In this document: positions 1 through 6,287 of the stretch, piece after piece
How the letters are laid out: every line of letters starts with the position of its first letter
How positions within the stretch are numbered: position 1 is the stretch's first letter
Position numbers and translations under genes: made by a program
Assembly (NCBI GenBank): GCA_016210395.1
Contig: JACQUI010000229.1
Location: 1 to 12,179 of the forward strand
DNA length: 12,179 bases
Direction of reading: 5' to 3'
DNA from: Chloroflexota bacterium
Lineage (GTDB): Bacteria > Chloroflexota > Dehalococcoidia > Lucifugimonadales > JACPCL1
The notes under the pieces: generated by a model
Seen by the model: only the letters and a program-made list of their open reading frames with translations
What the model was told of the DNA's origin: nothing
Databases searched by the model: none

Positions 1-25
1 CTCCCGCAGAGTGCCGTCGCGGGGA

Positions 26-58
26 GGGTTGACGGGTGCCCCAGGGCGAAAACAACCC
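26..58 (-). terminator. Weak possible stem-loop downstream of the HExxH gene
   Basis: A GGGTTG/CAACCC inverted repeat (26-31 and 53-58) encloses a smaller GCCC/GGGC pair and lies 8 bases after the stop codon of the minus-strand gene ending at 66. Read on the minus strand there is a TTTT tract inside the structure rather than after it, so it is not a canonical intrinsic terminator. The call rests only on position and pairing. Confidence 0.2.
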
Positions 59-65
59 ACCGTTC

Positions 66-728
66 TCAAGTTGGCACAGTCATTGTTGGTTGAAATGGGA
101 AATCCGGGATGAATGCCAACATGTCCCCAATGACAGGCCCTGTGTGAACCGCTATTGTATAACCTGCTGTGTAATACGCATGGTGAAGTGACTCATGGAC
201 CAGAAGCCTAGGCAACAACCAGTACTCATTGGATGATGCCGGATCGTAATCTGTCACTAACTTCTCATCAAGGAAAACCACTCCAGGTTCTCCAGAGAAC
301 AACTCCGGTGGCGAGACCGCTACTGCCTGCCAAGGACGAACCAGGGCCATCCATATCTTTGCCTGCGGTTTCCCCACAGAGATGCGTTTTATGTTCGACA
401 ATGACTTACTCCATCCCCAACTCTCAGCCTTTCTCAATGCCTGATTCACCTTCGTCACCAGATCTTGCGCGCCCTGGATAGTGGGAGTTGTCTGATCATA
501 TCCTGCGGCAGATGACGCAAACGAGTCTGGGATTGTAGTGACCTGTGGTGCCGCAGTGGTGGGAGACAACAATGGCGTGGGAGGCACTGTAGCGTTGTCA
601 AATTCAACCGTGTAGTCCACAAGCAAGTAGTCTCCAGCCCCAACGACTTTCACCAACGTTTTCTTTGCCGTAGTTGCAGAGACGCGAAAATAAAGCTGAG
701 GTTGGGAAGACCGTACTGCCTGCGGCAT
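66..728 (-). CDS. Hypothetical protein with HExxH zinc-metalloprotease-like motif
   Basis: This 220-residue protein belongs to no family I recognise. The ATG at 728 is supported by a GAGG Shine-Dalgarno about nine bases upstream. The N-terminus shows no signal peptide or membrane helix. Residues 50-80 are rich in Thr, Ser, Pro and Ala and look like a linker. The C-terminal part contains H178-E179-S-L-H182-H, preceded by a hydrophobic stretch (WLLPRLLV), as in the active-site helix of zincin peptidases. A third metal ligand is not obvious; H195 or D202 are candidates, and the metzincin pattern HExxHxxGxxH is not met. Only 38 residues follow the motif, short for a complete peptidase, so it may be a minimal or degenerate zincin. 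It lies 37 bases downstream of the membrane protein gene and probably shares its promoter. Its GC content (about 45-53% in the stretches I counted) is well below that of the following gene. Confidence 0.62.
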   Translation of the reverse strand: MPQAVRSSQPQLYFRVSATTAKKTLVKVVGAGDYLLVDYTVEFDNATVPPTPLLSPTTAAPQVTTIPDSFASSAAGYDQTTPTIQGAQDLVTKVNQALRKAESWGWSKSLSNIKRISVGKPQAKIWMALVRPWQAVAVSPPELFSGEPGVVFLDEKLVTDYDPASSNEYWLLPRLLVHESLHHAYYTAGYTIAVHTGPVIGDMLAFIPDFPFQPTMTVPT

Positions 729-765
729 CTCAAGAACCTCGCTTTACCTTTGGGAATCCCAGCCG

Positions 766-1086
766 CTAATCCGCCAAGTTGCCAAGAAGCAAGATAGGAA
801 GCGAAGCTATGGCACCCCAGAAAGGAGGTAGAATGATCCAGCGGAACTTTGGCGACCATCTCTCATAGTCATCTGACTTCGCCCACCTGGCGTAAGCAAC
901 ACGCCAGCCCAAAGGCCAAACAAGGAACATAAGCGTAAGAACCCAATACACCCAGCCCTGGAACGGAGGCATTGAAAACACTGACGGTATCAACGCTTGT
1001 ATTGGCACAAAAGCTGTAAGAAACAACAACGTGGACACCAACAACTTGAGCACAACAGTGACGAGCTTTCTCATTGCCCGTTCCAT
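766..1086 (-). CDS. Small integral membrane protein, hypothetical
   Basis: The product is 106 residues with three predicted hydrophobic segments: about residues 8-33, 44-62 (rich in Trp, Val and Leu) and 83-102. A basic/acidic stretch around residues 63-80 (RVAYARWAKSDDYERWSPK) probably forms a loop. I do not recognise a family. The ATG at 1086 is preceded by a GCAGGA ribosome binding site with about five bases of spacing. A second ATG four codons later is possible but lacks a site of its own. The gene starts roughly 25 bases downstream of the predicted transcription start of the poly-G promoter and is followed after 37 bases by the HExxH gene, suggesting one transcript. A membrane protein paired with a putative peptidase could be an anchor or target, but that is inference only. 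Confidence 0.55.
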   Translation of the reverse strand: MERAMRKLVTVVLKLLVSTLLFLTAFVPIQALIPSVFSMPPFQGWVYWVLTLMFLVWPLGWRVAYARWAKSDDYERWSPKFRWIILPPFWGAIASLPILLLGNLAD

Positions 1087-1117
1087 ACATCCTGCGCCTA
1101 AGTCTCACGGTCGCCAC

Positions 1118-1146
1118 TGTATACCCCCCCCCCGCACGCTTGTCAA
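1118..1146 (-). promoter_or_regulatory. Sigma-70-type promoter with a ten-G tract in its spacer
   Basis: On the minus strand a perfect -35 box TTGACA (complement of 1141-1146) is followed by exactly 17 bases and a -10 box TATACA (complement of 1118-1123). The spacer consists of AGCGTGC and then ten consecutive G (complement of 1124-1133). The predicted start of transcription is near 1111, giving a leader of about 25 bases before the ATG at 1086. Both boxes are close to the bacterial consensus and spacing is optimal at the present tract length. Homopolymer tracts in promoter spacers are known to slip and alter expression, for example in porA of Neisseria and fim genes of Bordetella. Confidence 0.6.
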
Positions 1147-1161
1147 GTAGTATTGCGTAGT

Positions 1162-1175
1162 AATCTACGAAGATT
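1162..1175. promoter_or_regulatory. Small perfect inverted repeat, possible operator
   Basis: AATCT-ACGA-AGATT forms a five-base perfect inverted repeat with a four-base loop. It lies 15 bases upstream of the -35 box of the minus-strand promoter, in the gap between divergently transcribed genes. It overlaps another short one (GTAG-TAAT-CTAC, 1157-1168). The position suits a regulator or short transcript hairpin, but repeats this short occur by chance. I found no convincing plus-strand promoter in the rest of this gap (1176-1338). Confidence 0.2.
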
Positions 1176-1338
1176 AGCCATTCATCGCAAAGTCCAATGA
1201 CGTGGCATCATTACATAGTGGCACTCTATCGAAGGCGCGCCACGTCCCTCTTCTGGCCTCCCCCGCGCCTTTCTGCTACGCTGACATCATTCCGAATCCC
1301 AGCGCCGGCTGCGCCCGGCAGGGGCAGCAAGGCATATT

Positions 1339-4300
1339 GTGTTGCATCGCTTCAGCACGCTAGGCATCGCCAGGGCAGTCCTCCTCTTCCTACTGGGCCT
1401 GGCTCTCCTTGCGCCTGTGTCTATTCAGGCGCTGGAGGACGGCCAGACGCAGGATGAGGGCATCCGCGTCCTGGAGGCGAGCGTCGCCTCCAGCTTCCCC
1501 ACGGGCGTTACTTTCCGCCTGCGCGCGCAATCGCCCTCGCCCATCGTCAGGGCGGAGGTGCGCTTCGCCACGGCGCACCGCACCTGCGCGCCGGTGGAGA
1601 CCAGCGGCTTCCCCGACGTTGCCTCTTCCTCTGACCTGAGCGCGGCATGGACGTGGGACCTGCGCAAGGGAGGCAGCCTGCCGCCGGGCGCAGATCTGCG
1701 CTACCGCTGGCTGCTGCGCGACCAGGCGGGACGCACGCTGGCGACGGAGTGGCAGACCTACGAGGCGACAGACGCGCGGCATGAGTGGCGGCACGCGACC
1801 CGGGGGATGGTCACCCTCCACTGGTACGCCGGCGACGACGCCTTCGCCGCCGCGCTGGTGGACTCGGCGCAGCAGGCCCTCGCCCGGCTGGAGGCGCTGG
1901 CGCAGCTCACGCCAAAGTCGCCCGTGGACATCTACGTCTACGCCTCGGGAGGAGACCTGCAGGAGGCGTTGGTGTTCACCAACGAATGGACGGGGGGCGT
2001 TGCCTTCGGCAGCTTCGACCTCATCGCCATAGGCATCTCGCCCGGCTCCCTGGGCTGGGGCGTGCGCGCCGTGGCCCACGAGGTCACACACACGCTGCTG
2101 GACCAGGCCACCTTCAACTGCCGGAGCGACCTGCCCACCTGGCTTAACGAGGGCTTGGCCACCTACAACGAGGACGCTACGGGACAGGTGGGGCCAGGCT
2201 ACGCGGGGCCGCTTGCGGAGGGCATACGCACCGGGCGGCTCCTCTCCGTGCAGGGCATGAGCGCGAGCTTCCCCACCCGGGCGGACGATGCGCTGCTGGC
2301 CTACGGCCAGAGCAATAGCCTGCTGGCCTACCTGGCCTCGGTGCATGGCGCAGCCAAGCTTCGCGCGGCGCTGGAGGCCATCGGAGGGGGCAAGGACGCC
2401 GATGCCGCGCTGCTGGCCGCCTACGGGTTCACCCAGGAGGGCCTGGACAACCTGTGGCGCGCATGGGTGGGCGCGACGCCACGAGGCGGCGAGGCCCCTA
2501 CCCTGCCCCTGCCCACACCCGCGCTGGCCTCCCTGGAGCCCTTCGCCCTGGACACGCCGACGCCGACACCCTCACCGGCGCCCACTGCTACAGCAACGGC
2601 AACCGCCACTCGCACGCCCACGCCTTCACCAACGACCGTTCCTACCCCTACGGCGACCCTTTCGCCGACCGCCACTCCGTCGCCGACGCCAGCCATCGTC
2701 GCTACGCCGACGCCCACGCACACGGCTGTCCCCACGCCAGGAGCAATAGGAGGGAGGCCTGCACGAAGAGGCGGCGGCTGCAACGGCCCGCTGTCGCCAC
2801 CCACGCATACGCCTACCTGGACGCCAACCATGGTCGCTGCGCCGACGCCGACGGCATCACCTGTGCCGACGCCTACCCCATCGCCTACGCCTTCGCCTGT
2901 TCCCACGGCGACGCCGTCGCCGACCCCTGCGCCAACGGCTACCCCAACGCCGACAGCCACCGCTACTCCAGCGCCTACGGCAACGCCCAGGCCTACGCCC
3001 ACCCCATCGCCTACGCCGACCGTGACCCCAACACCCCGGCCACGGACGCCCGCGCCCGCCGGCGAGGTCATCCCAGGCGTGGCGCGGTCGCAGACGCTGG
3101 TGCTGGCCGAAGAAGAGCCCCGCTCGCTGGACCCCGCGCTGTCGCAAGAGTCCAGCACGCACCTGTACGTGACGCACATCTTCAGCGGGCTGGTGCGCCT
3201 GGACGAAAACCTTCGCCTTGCGCCTGACCTAGCGGGGTCATGGGAGACGCTGGACGGCGGCGCGCGCTACCGCTTCCACCTGCGCTCCAACGCCCGCTTC
3301 CACGACGGTAGGCGCGTGACGGCGCAGGACATCGCCTACTCGCTGGAGCGGGCCACGGATCCCTCGCTCCGCTCGCCCACGGCTTCGCTGTACCTGGCAG
3401 ACATCGTCGGCGTGGCGGACAAGCTGGCTGGCCGCGCCGCGACGATTGCGGGCGTGCACATCGTGGATGAGGACACCATCGAGATCAGCGTGGATGCGCC
3501 CAAGGCGTACTTCCTGGCAAAGCTCACCTATCCCGTCGCGGCGGTGGTGGACAGGGACAACGTGGCGTCCGGCAGCGGGTGGTGGCGCGCGCCCAACGGC
3601 ACGGGGCCGTTCAAGGTGCGGGCGTGGTCGCCGGGGCAGCACCTGGTCCTGGAGCGCAACCAGGCGTTCTACCGCCCAGGCCAGGGCGTGCGCTTCGTGG
3701 CCTTCCGCTTCCTGGCAGGCGAGCCGATGAGCATGTACGAGCGCGGCGAGCTGGACGTGGTGGGCGTCGGCGGCGGAGGCCTGACCAGGGCGCTGGACCC
3801 CCAGAGCGGCCTGGGCGGCGACCTTCGGGCCTACGGCGAGCTCTCCATTCACTTCATCGGCTTCAATGCGGCGAAGCCGCCCTTCGATGATCCCGCCGTT
3901 CGCCGCGCCTTCGTCATGGCCCTGGACAGGGGCTTGCTCATCGACAACACTCACGCCGGCTTTGTGCAGGGGGCATCAGGGTTCGTGCCGCCGGGGATGC
4001 CGGGCTACTCGCTCGGCGATGGCATCTCGTACGACCCCGAGGGCGCGCGCCGGCTCCTGGCCGCGTCCCCCTACGGCAGCCCTCAGGGCTTGCCGCCCAT
4101 CGTCTACACGTCCTCCGGCATCGATGCGGTGGACAGGCTGCTGGGCTCAACCGCTGAGCAGTGGCGGGACAACCTGGGGGTCGAGGTGCAGGCCCGCCTG
4201 CTGCCGCCGGGGGACTACTTCTCGCGCCTGGACGAAGAGGTGGACAACCTGTTTGACTACGGGTGGGTGGCGGACTACCCTGACCCCGAGAACATCCTGG

Positions 4301-4572
4301 ACGTGTTCTTCCACAGTGGGTCTTCGAACAACACCGGGCGGTACGCGAGCCCGCAGGTGGACACGCTGCTGGAGGCCGCCCGCATCGAGCCCGACTCTGG
4401 GAAGCGGTTCGCGCTGTACCGCCAGGCCCAGGACGCCGTGTTGCGGGACGCTGCGGCCATACCCCTGTGGCACGGCGTCAGCTACGCGCTGGTGAAGGCC
4501 CACGTAGAAGGTTACGCGGTGACGGCCCAGGGCGTGCCGTCCCTGGAGAGGGTGAGCCTGGCCTGGGGATGA
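1339..4572 (+). CDS. Secreted fusion: peptidase-MA-like gluzincin + Thr/Pro linker + family-5 ABC substrate-binding domain
   Basis: The 1077-residue product is predicted to be exported. Translation starts at GTG 1339 or TTG 1342 behind a weak AAGG; no in-frame ATG precedes the signal peptide (basic MLHRFSTLGIAR, hydrophobic core, cleavage after about residue 31, near SIQA). Residues 33-155 look like an Ig-type domain. Residues about 156-380 form a peptidase-MA-like gluzincin with H247-E-V-T-H251 and the third ligand E271 in PTWLNEGLA. Residues 405-574 are Thr-Pro repeats interrupted at 471-487. Residues 585-1077 are a full-length SBP_bac_5 domain with the family signature around 630-660 (DLAGSWE, then FHDGRRVTAQD). 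Families of this kind bind peptides or similar solutes outside the cell. No transporter permease or ATPase genes lie nearby. The reading frame is open throughout, so this is a true fusion in this assembly. There is no lipobox at the N-terminus. Each domain is confident; the joint function is unknown. Confidence 0.9.
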   Translation: MLHRFSTLGIARAVLLFLLGLALLAPVSIQALEDGQTQDEGIRVLEASVASSFPTGVTFRLRAQSPSPIVRAEVRFATAHRTCAPVETSGFPDVASSSDLSAAWTWDLRKGGSLPPGADLRYRWLLRDQAGRTLATEWQTYEATDARHEWRHATRGMVTLHWYAGDDAFAAALVDSAQQALARLEALAQLTPKSPVDIYVYASGGDLQEALVFTNEWTGGVAFGSFDLIAIGISPGSLGWGVRAVAHEVTHTLLDQATFNCRSDLPTWLNEGLATYNEDATGQVGPGYAGPLAEGIRTGRLLSVQGMSASFPTRADDALLAYGQSNSLLAYLASVHGAAKLRAALEAIGGGKDADAALLAAYGFTQEGLDNLWRAWVGATPRGGEAPTLPLPTPALASLEPFALDTPTPTPSPAPTATATATATRTPTPSPTTVPTPTATLSPTATPSPTPAIVATPTPTHTAVPTPGAIGGRPARRGGGCNGPLSPPTHTPTWTPTMVAAPTPTASPVPTPTPSPTPSPVPTATPSPTPAPTATPTPTATATPAPTATPRPTPTPSPTPTVTPTPRPRTPAPAGEVIPGVARSQTLVLAEEEPRSLDPALSQESSTHLYVTHIFSGLVRLDENLRLAPDLAGSWETLDGGARYRFHLRSNARFHDGRRVTAQDIAYSLERATDPSLRSPTASLYLADIVGVADKLAGRAATIAGVHIVDEDTIEISVDAPKAYFLAKLTYPVAAVVDRDNVASGSGWWRAPNGTGPFKVRAWSPGQHLVLERNQAFYRPGQGVRFVAFRFLAGEPMSMYERGELDVVGVGGGGLTRALDPQSGLGGDLRAYGELSIHFIGFNAAKPPFDDPAVRRAFVMALDRGLLIDNTHAGFVQGASGFVPPGMPGYSLGDGISYDPEGARRLLAASPYGSPQGLPPIVYTSSGIDAVDRLLGSTAEQWRDNLGVEVQARLLPPGDYFSRLDEEVDNLFDYGWVADYPDPENILDVFFHSGSSNNTGRYASPQVDTLLEAARIEPDSGKRFALYRQAQDAVLRDAAAIPLWHGVSYALVKAHVEGYAVTAQGVPSLERVSLAWG
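2551..3060 (+). repeat. Degenerate Thr-Pro coding repeat (interdomain linker)
   Basis: The DNA is a run of short ACG/ACC/CCG/CCC/GCC units coding mostly TPTP, SPTP and ATPT for residues 405-574 of the fusion protein. The tract is interrupted at about 2749-2800 by a Gly/Arg segment with one Cys (C481, context RRGGGCNGP). Such linkers are flexible, often glycosylated, and separate extracellular domains. Low complexity keeps several other frames open here on both strands; these are not genes. The tract is prone to recombination and misassembly. Confidence 0.85.
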
Positions 4573-4579
4573 TGCCACA

Positions 4580-4600
4580 GAGGCGTAGGGGCGACGCATG
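4580..4600 (+). repeat. Left half of a split palindrome plus CATG duplication
   Basis: GAGGCGTAGGGGCGACG (4580-4596) is followed by CATG (4597-4600). Its exact reverse complement follows a second CATG at 6267-6287. Joining the halves with one CATG gives a 38-bp perfect palindrome. The half begins seven bases after the stop of the fusion gene, a position suited to a bidirectional terminator between convergent genes. It could instead be part of the IS terminal repeat, because CATG is self-complementary and any such flanks would join into a palindrome. Confidence 0.75.
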
Positions 4601-4615
4601 GAGACTGTCTCAAAA
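4601..4615 (+). repeat. Left terminal inverted repeat of the IS
   Basis: GAGACTGTCTCAAAA matches the inverted right end at 10 of 15 positions, with the first nine bases differing at only one. The outer boundary is placed directly after CATG. Confidence 0.65.
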
Positions 4616-4675
4616 TGCCCCTCGCAGGTCTTCCCAAGGGAAGGAGGGAGACATAGGATACGTCCAACGTAGGCA

Positions 4676-4684
4676 GAGGAGGGG
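4676..4684 (+). promoter_or_regulatory. Ribosome binding site that decides the transposase start
   Basis: GAGGAGGGG at 4676-4684 is a strong purine-rich Shine-Dalgarno. It stands five bases before an in-frame ATT at 4690 but 20 bases before the TTG at 4705. No in-frame ATG or GTG exists between the upstream stop (TAG at 4654) and 4705. Spacing therefore favours the rare ATT as initiator. Confidence 0.5.
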
Positions 4685-4689
4685 ACGCC

Positions 4690-6240
4690 ATTCCGGTACG
4701 CATCTTGAACCGCCAACAAGCCTGGCTTTTGCCACCCACGCTGGAGGAGTTGATTGCCGAGGACCACCCTGCCCGCTTGGTGGCAGCGTTCGTGGACGGG
4801 TTGGACCGCGCGGCCTGGCTGGAACTGGGGGTAGCACCGGACGGAGAGCCGTTGGGAGCGCCGGAGTACCATCCGCGGGCACTGCTGAGCGTGTGGCTGT
4901 ACGGGTTCATGACCGGCACCCGCTCGACCAGGAAGCTGGAAGCGGCCTGCCGGGACACCGTGCCCTATTTGTGGCTCACCGGCTGGCAGCACCCTGACCA
5001 CAACACGCTGTGGCGCTTTTATGAGGAACATCGCAAGAGCATGCGGCATCTGTTCAAACGAACGGTGCGCTTGGCGGTGAAGATGGGGCTGATAGACCTG
5101 GCAATACAGGCTGTGGATGGCACCAAGGTAGCAGCCAACGCGTCAAAGGGGCGGACACATGCTGTGGCAGAGTTGCAAGAGATGCTGGAGCGGACAGAAG
5201 AAGCGATACGGGACCTGGAAGCGCAGAACAGCGCGGGGGAGGGTCCCGCGCCGGTGCACCTGCCGGTAGAACTGAGGCGCAAAGAGGAGTTGTGCCGGAA
5301 GGTGAAAGAGGCCATTAAGCAACTGGAAACGGAAGACGGGCAAAAGGAAATCAACCTGACTGATGGGGATGCGTCCTTCATGAAAAGCCGGCAGGGCATC
5401 ATAGTTGGCTACAACGCGCAGGTGATGGTCAGTCCAGTGAAGAGCGAACAGACCAAAGAGAAGGGGTTCATCATCACTGCGGCGGAGGTGGTCACTGACC
5501 CCGACGATCATGCACAACTGGCGACGATGATGGAAGCGGCTGAAGAGATGACGGGTGCGAAAGCCGGTATGACGCTGGCCGATGGGGGGTACCATTCCGG
5601 CCCAAACCTCTTGGAATGTGCAAAACGAGGGCAGGTGGTGACGATGCCTGAGGCACAACGGCGGGCACTGGAAAAGCCGTATCATAAGGACCGCTTCGTC
5701 TACAACCAAGAGAAGGAGAGCTATATGTGTCCCCAGGGGCATGTGCTCACCTTCGTCGGCGAGAGGCAACGGGGTAGGGCGGAGTTGCCCGTGCGGATAT
5801 ACCGGGGTGAGGGAGCAGAATGCCAAGGCTGTCCCGCCTTTGGCACGTGTACCAGCGACAAACGCCACGGTCGAGAGCTAGAGATCAGCCCCCATGAAGA
5901 GGCGTTGCGCGCCCACCGGGCATGGATGGCTACAAAGGAAGCGAAAGCGGCATACAAACAACGAAAGGAACTGCCTGAGCCGGTCTTTGGCATCCTCAAG
6001 GAGCAGCGGGGAGCGCGACGCTTCCTGCTTCGTGGCCAGGCGAACGTCAGAGCCGAGTGGCTCACGCTGACTACCGCCTTCAATCTGCGGAGCCTGTGGC
6101 GGTTCTGGCGTAGGGGCCACGTCACTCTGCCGCTCCTGGGGATGTCCAACAACGCAAAGCAGAGCGCGGAGCGTGTCGCGGGCTTCTTCGTCCAGCAACC
6201 ACCCGCACGCTCCACCGCCAGCGCAGCCGCATCAGCCTGA
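4690..6240 (+). CDS. IS1182-family DDE transposase
   Basis: The enzyme cuts and joins the ends of its own insertion sequence. From TTG 4705 it has 511 residues; from the better-placed ATT at 4690 it has 516. Residue numbers here count from 4705. The N-terminal DUF772-like region is recognised by LLPPTLEELIAEDHPARLV (about 9-27) and the later GFMTGTRSTRKLE. The catalytic triad is assigned as D138 (AVDGTKVAAN), D293 (LADGGYHSG) and E425 (EPVFGILKEQRGARRF). A charged, probably helical insertion at about 150-215 precedes the second Asp. A Cys cluster from C342 onward (CPQGH, then CQGCPAFGTC) resembles the zinc-binding region usual in this family. The 3' end runs to within 12 bases of the right terminal repeat. 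Length and motifs are complete. It is the only gene in the element, so transposition is presumably limited by weak initiation. Confidence 0.9.
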   Translation: MPVRILNRQQAWLLPPTLEELIAEDHPARLVAAFVDGLDRAAWLELGVAPDGEPLGAPEYHPRALLSVWLYGFMTGTRSTRKLEAACRDTVPYLWLTGWQHPDHNTLWRFYEEHRKSMRHLFKRTVRLAVKMGLIDLAIQAVDGTKVAANASKGRTHAVAELQEMLERTEEAIRDLEAQNSAGEGPAPVHLPVELRRKEELCRKVKEAIKQLETEDGQKEINLTDGDASFMKSRQGIIVGYNAQVMVSPVKSEQTKEKGFIITAAEVVTDPDDHAQLATMMEAAEEMTGAKAGMTLADGGYHSGPNLLECAKRGQVVTMPEAQRRALEKPYHKDRFVYNQEKESYMCPQGHVLTFVGERQRGRAELPVRIYRGEGAECQGCPAFGTCTSDKRHGRELEISPHEEALRAHRAWMATKEAKAAYKQRKELPEPVFGILKEQRGARRFLLRGQANVRAEWLTLTTAFNLRSLWRFWRRGHVTLPLLGMSNNAKQSAERVAGFFVQQPPARSTASAAASA

Positions 6241-6251
6241 ACCCAAATACT

Positions 6252-6266
6252 TTCCAGGACAGGCTC
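6252..6266 (-). repeat. Right terminal inverted repeat of the IS
   Basis: The reverse complement reads GAGCCTGTCCTGGAA and pairs with the left end at 4601-4615. It ends immediately before the right CATG. Confidence 0.65.
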
Positions 6267-6287
6267 CATGCGTCGCCCCTACGCCTC
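6267..6287 (-). repeat. Right half of the split palindrome, containing the MFS stop codon
   Basis: CATG (6267-6270) followed by CGTCGCCCCTACGCCTC (6271-6287) is the exact inverted partner of 4580-4600. The minus-strand MFS gene reads into it: its last two sense codons and its TAG stop (GAG GCG TAG) are the first nine bases of the repeat. The C-terminal Glu-Ala of the transporter is thus repeat-derived. Confidence 0.75.

Larger units (their letters stand above)
4601..6266 (+). mobile_element. IS1182-type insertion sequence, apparently complete (about 1.67 kb)
   Basis: The element runs from GAGACTGTCTCAAAA at the left to the inverted GAGCCTGTCCTGGAA at the right, matching at 10 of 15 positions. 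Ends of the form GAGNCTGTC are what I expect for IS1182-like elements. CATG flanks both ends and is read as a 4-bp target duplication. One full-length transposase gene fills the element with no stop or frameshift, so it may still be mobile. It sits between convergently transcribed genes and breaks no reading frame. If the flanking 17-base inverted halves belong to the element, the boundaries become about 4580-6287 with 30-bp terminal repeats differing at one base. Confidence 0.8.

Noticed and set aside
1140..1166. Plus-strand promoter TTGTCA ... TAATCT for the fusion gene
   Set aside because: The spacer would be 15 bases and it lies about 170 bases upstream of the start; the same DNA reads far better as the minus-strand promoter.
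1390..2346. Minus-strand frame of 318 codons across the peptidase domain
   Set aside because: It is a GC-rich antisense shadow of a domain with a clear HEVTH...E active site, and has Arg/Ala/Gln-rich non-protein-like composition.
2551..3060. Possible CRISPR array or tandem repeat locus
   Set aside because: The units are short, irregular and fully explained by Thr-Pro codons; there are no spacers of constant length and no cas genes.
2421..3179. Long minus-strand frame encoding Val-Gly repeats, and plus-strand frame at 2454-3227
   Set aside because: They are the complement and a shifted frame of the Thr-Pro coding repeat; the signal peptide, gluzincin and binding domains on either side all lie in one plus-strand frame.
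4147..5049. Minus-strand frame of 300 codons spanning the end of the fusion gene and the start of the IS
   Set aside because: It crosses the IS boundary and opposes two confident genes; no recognisable motif.
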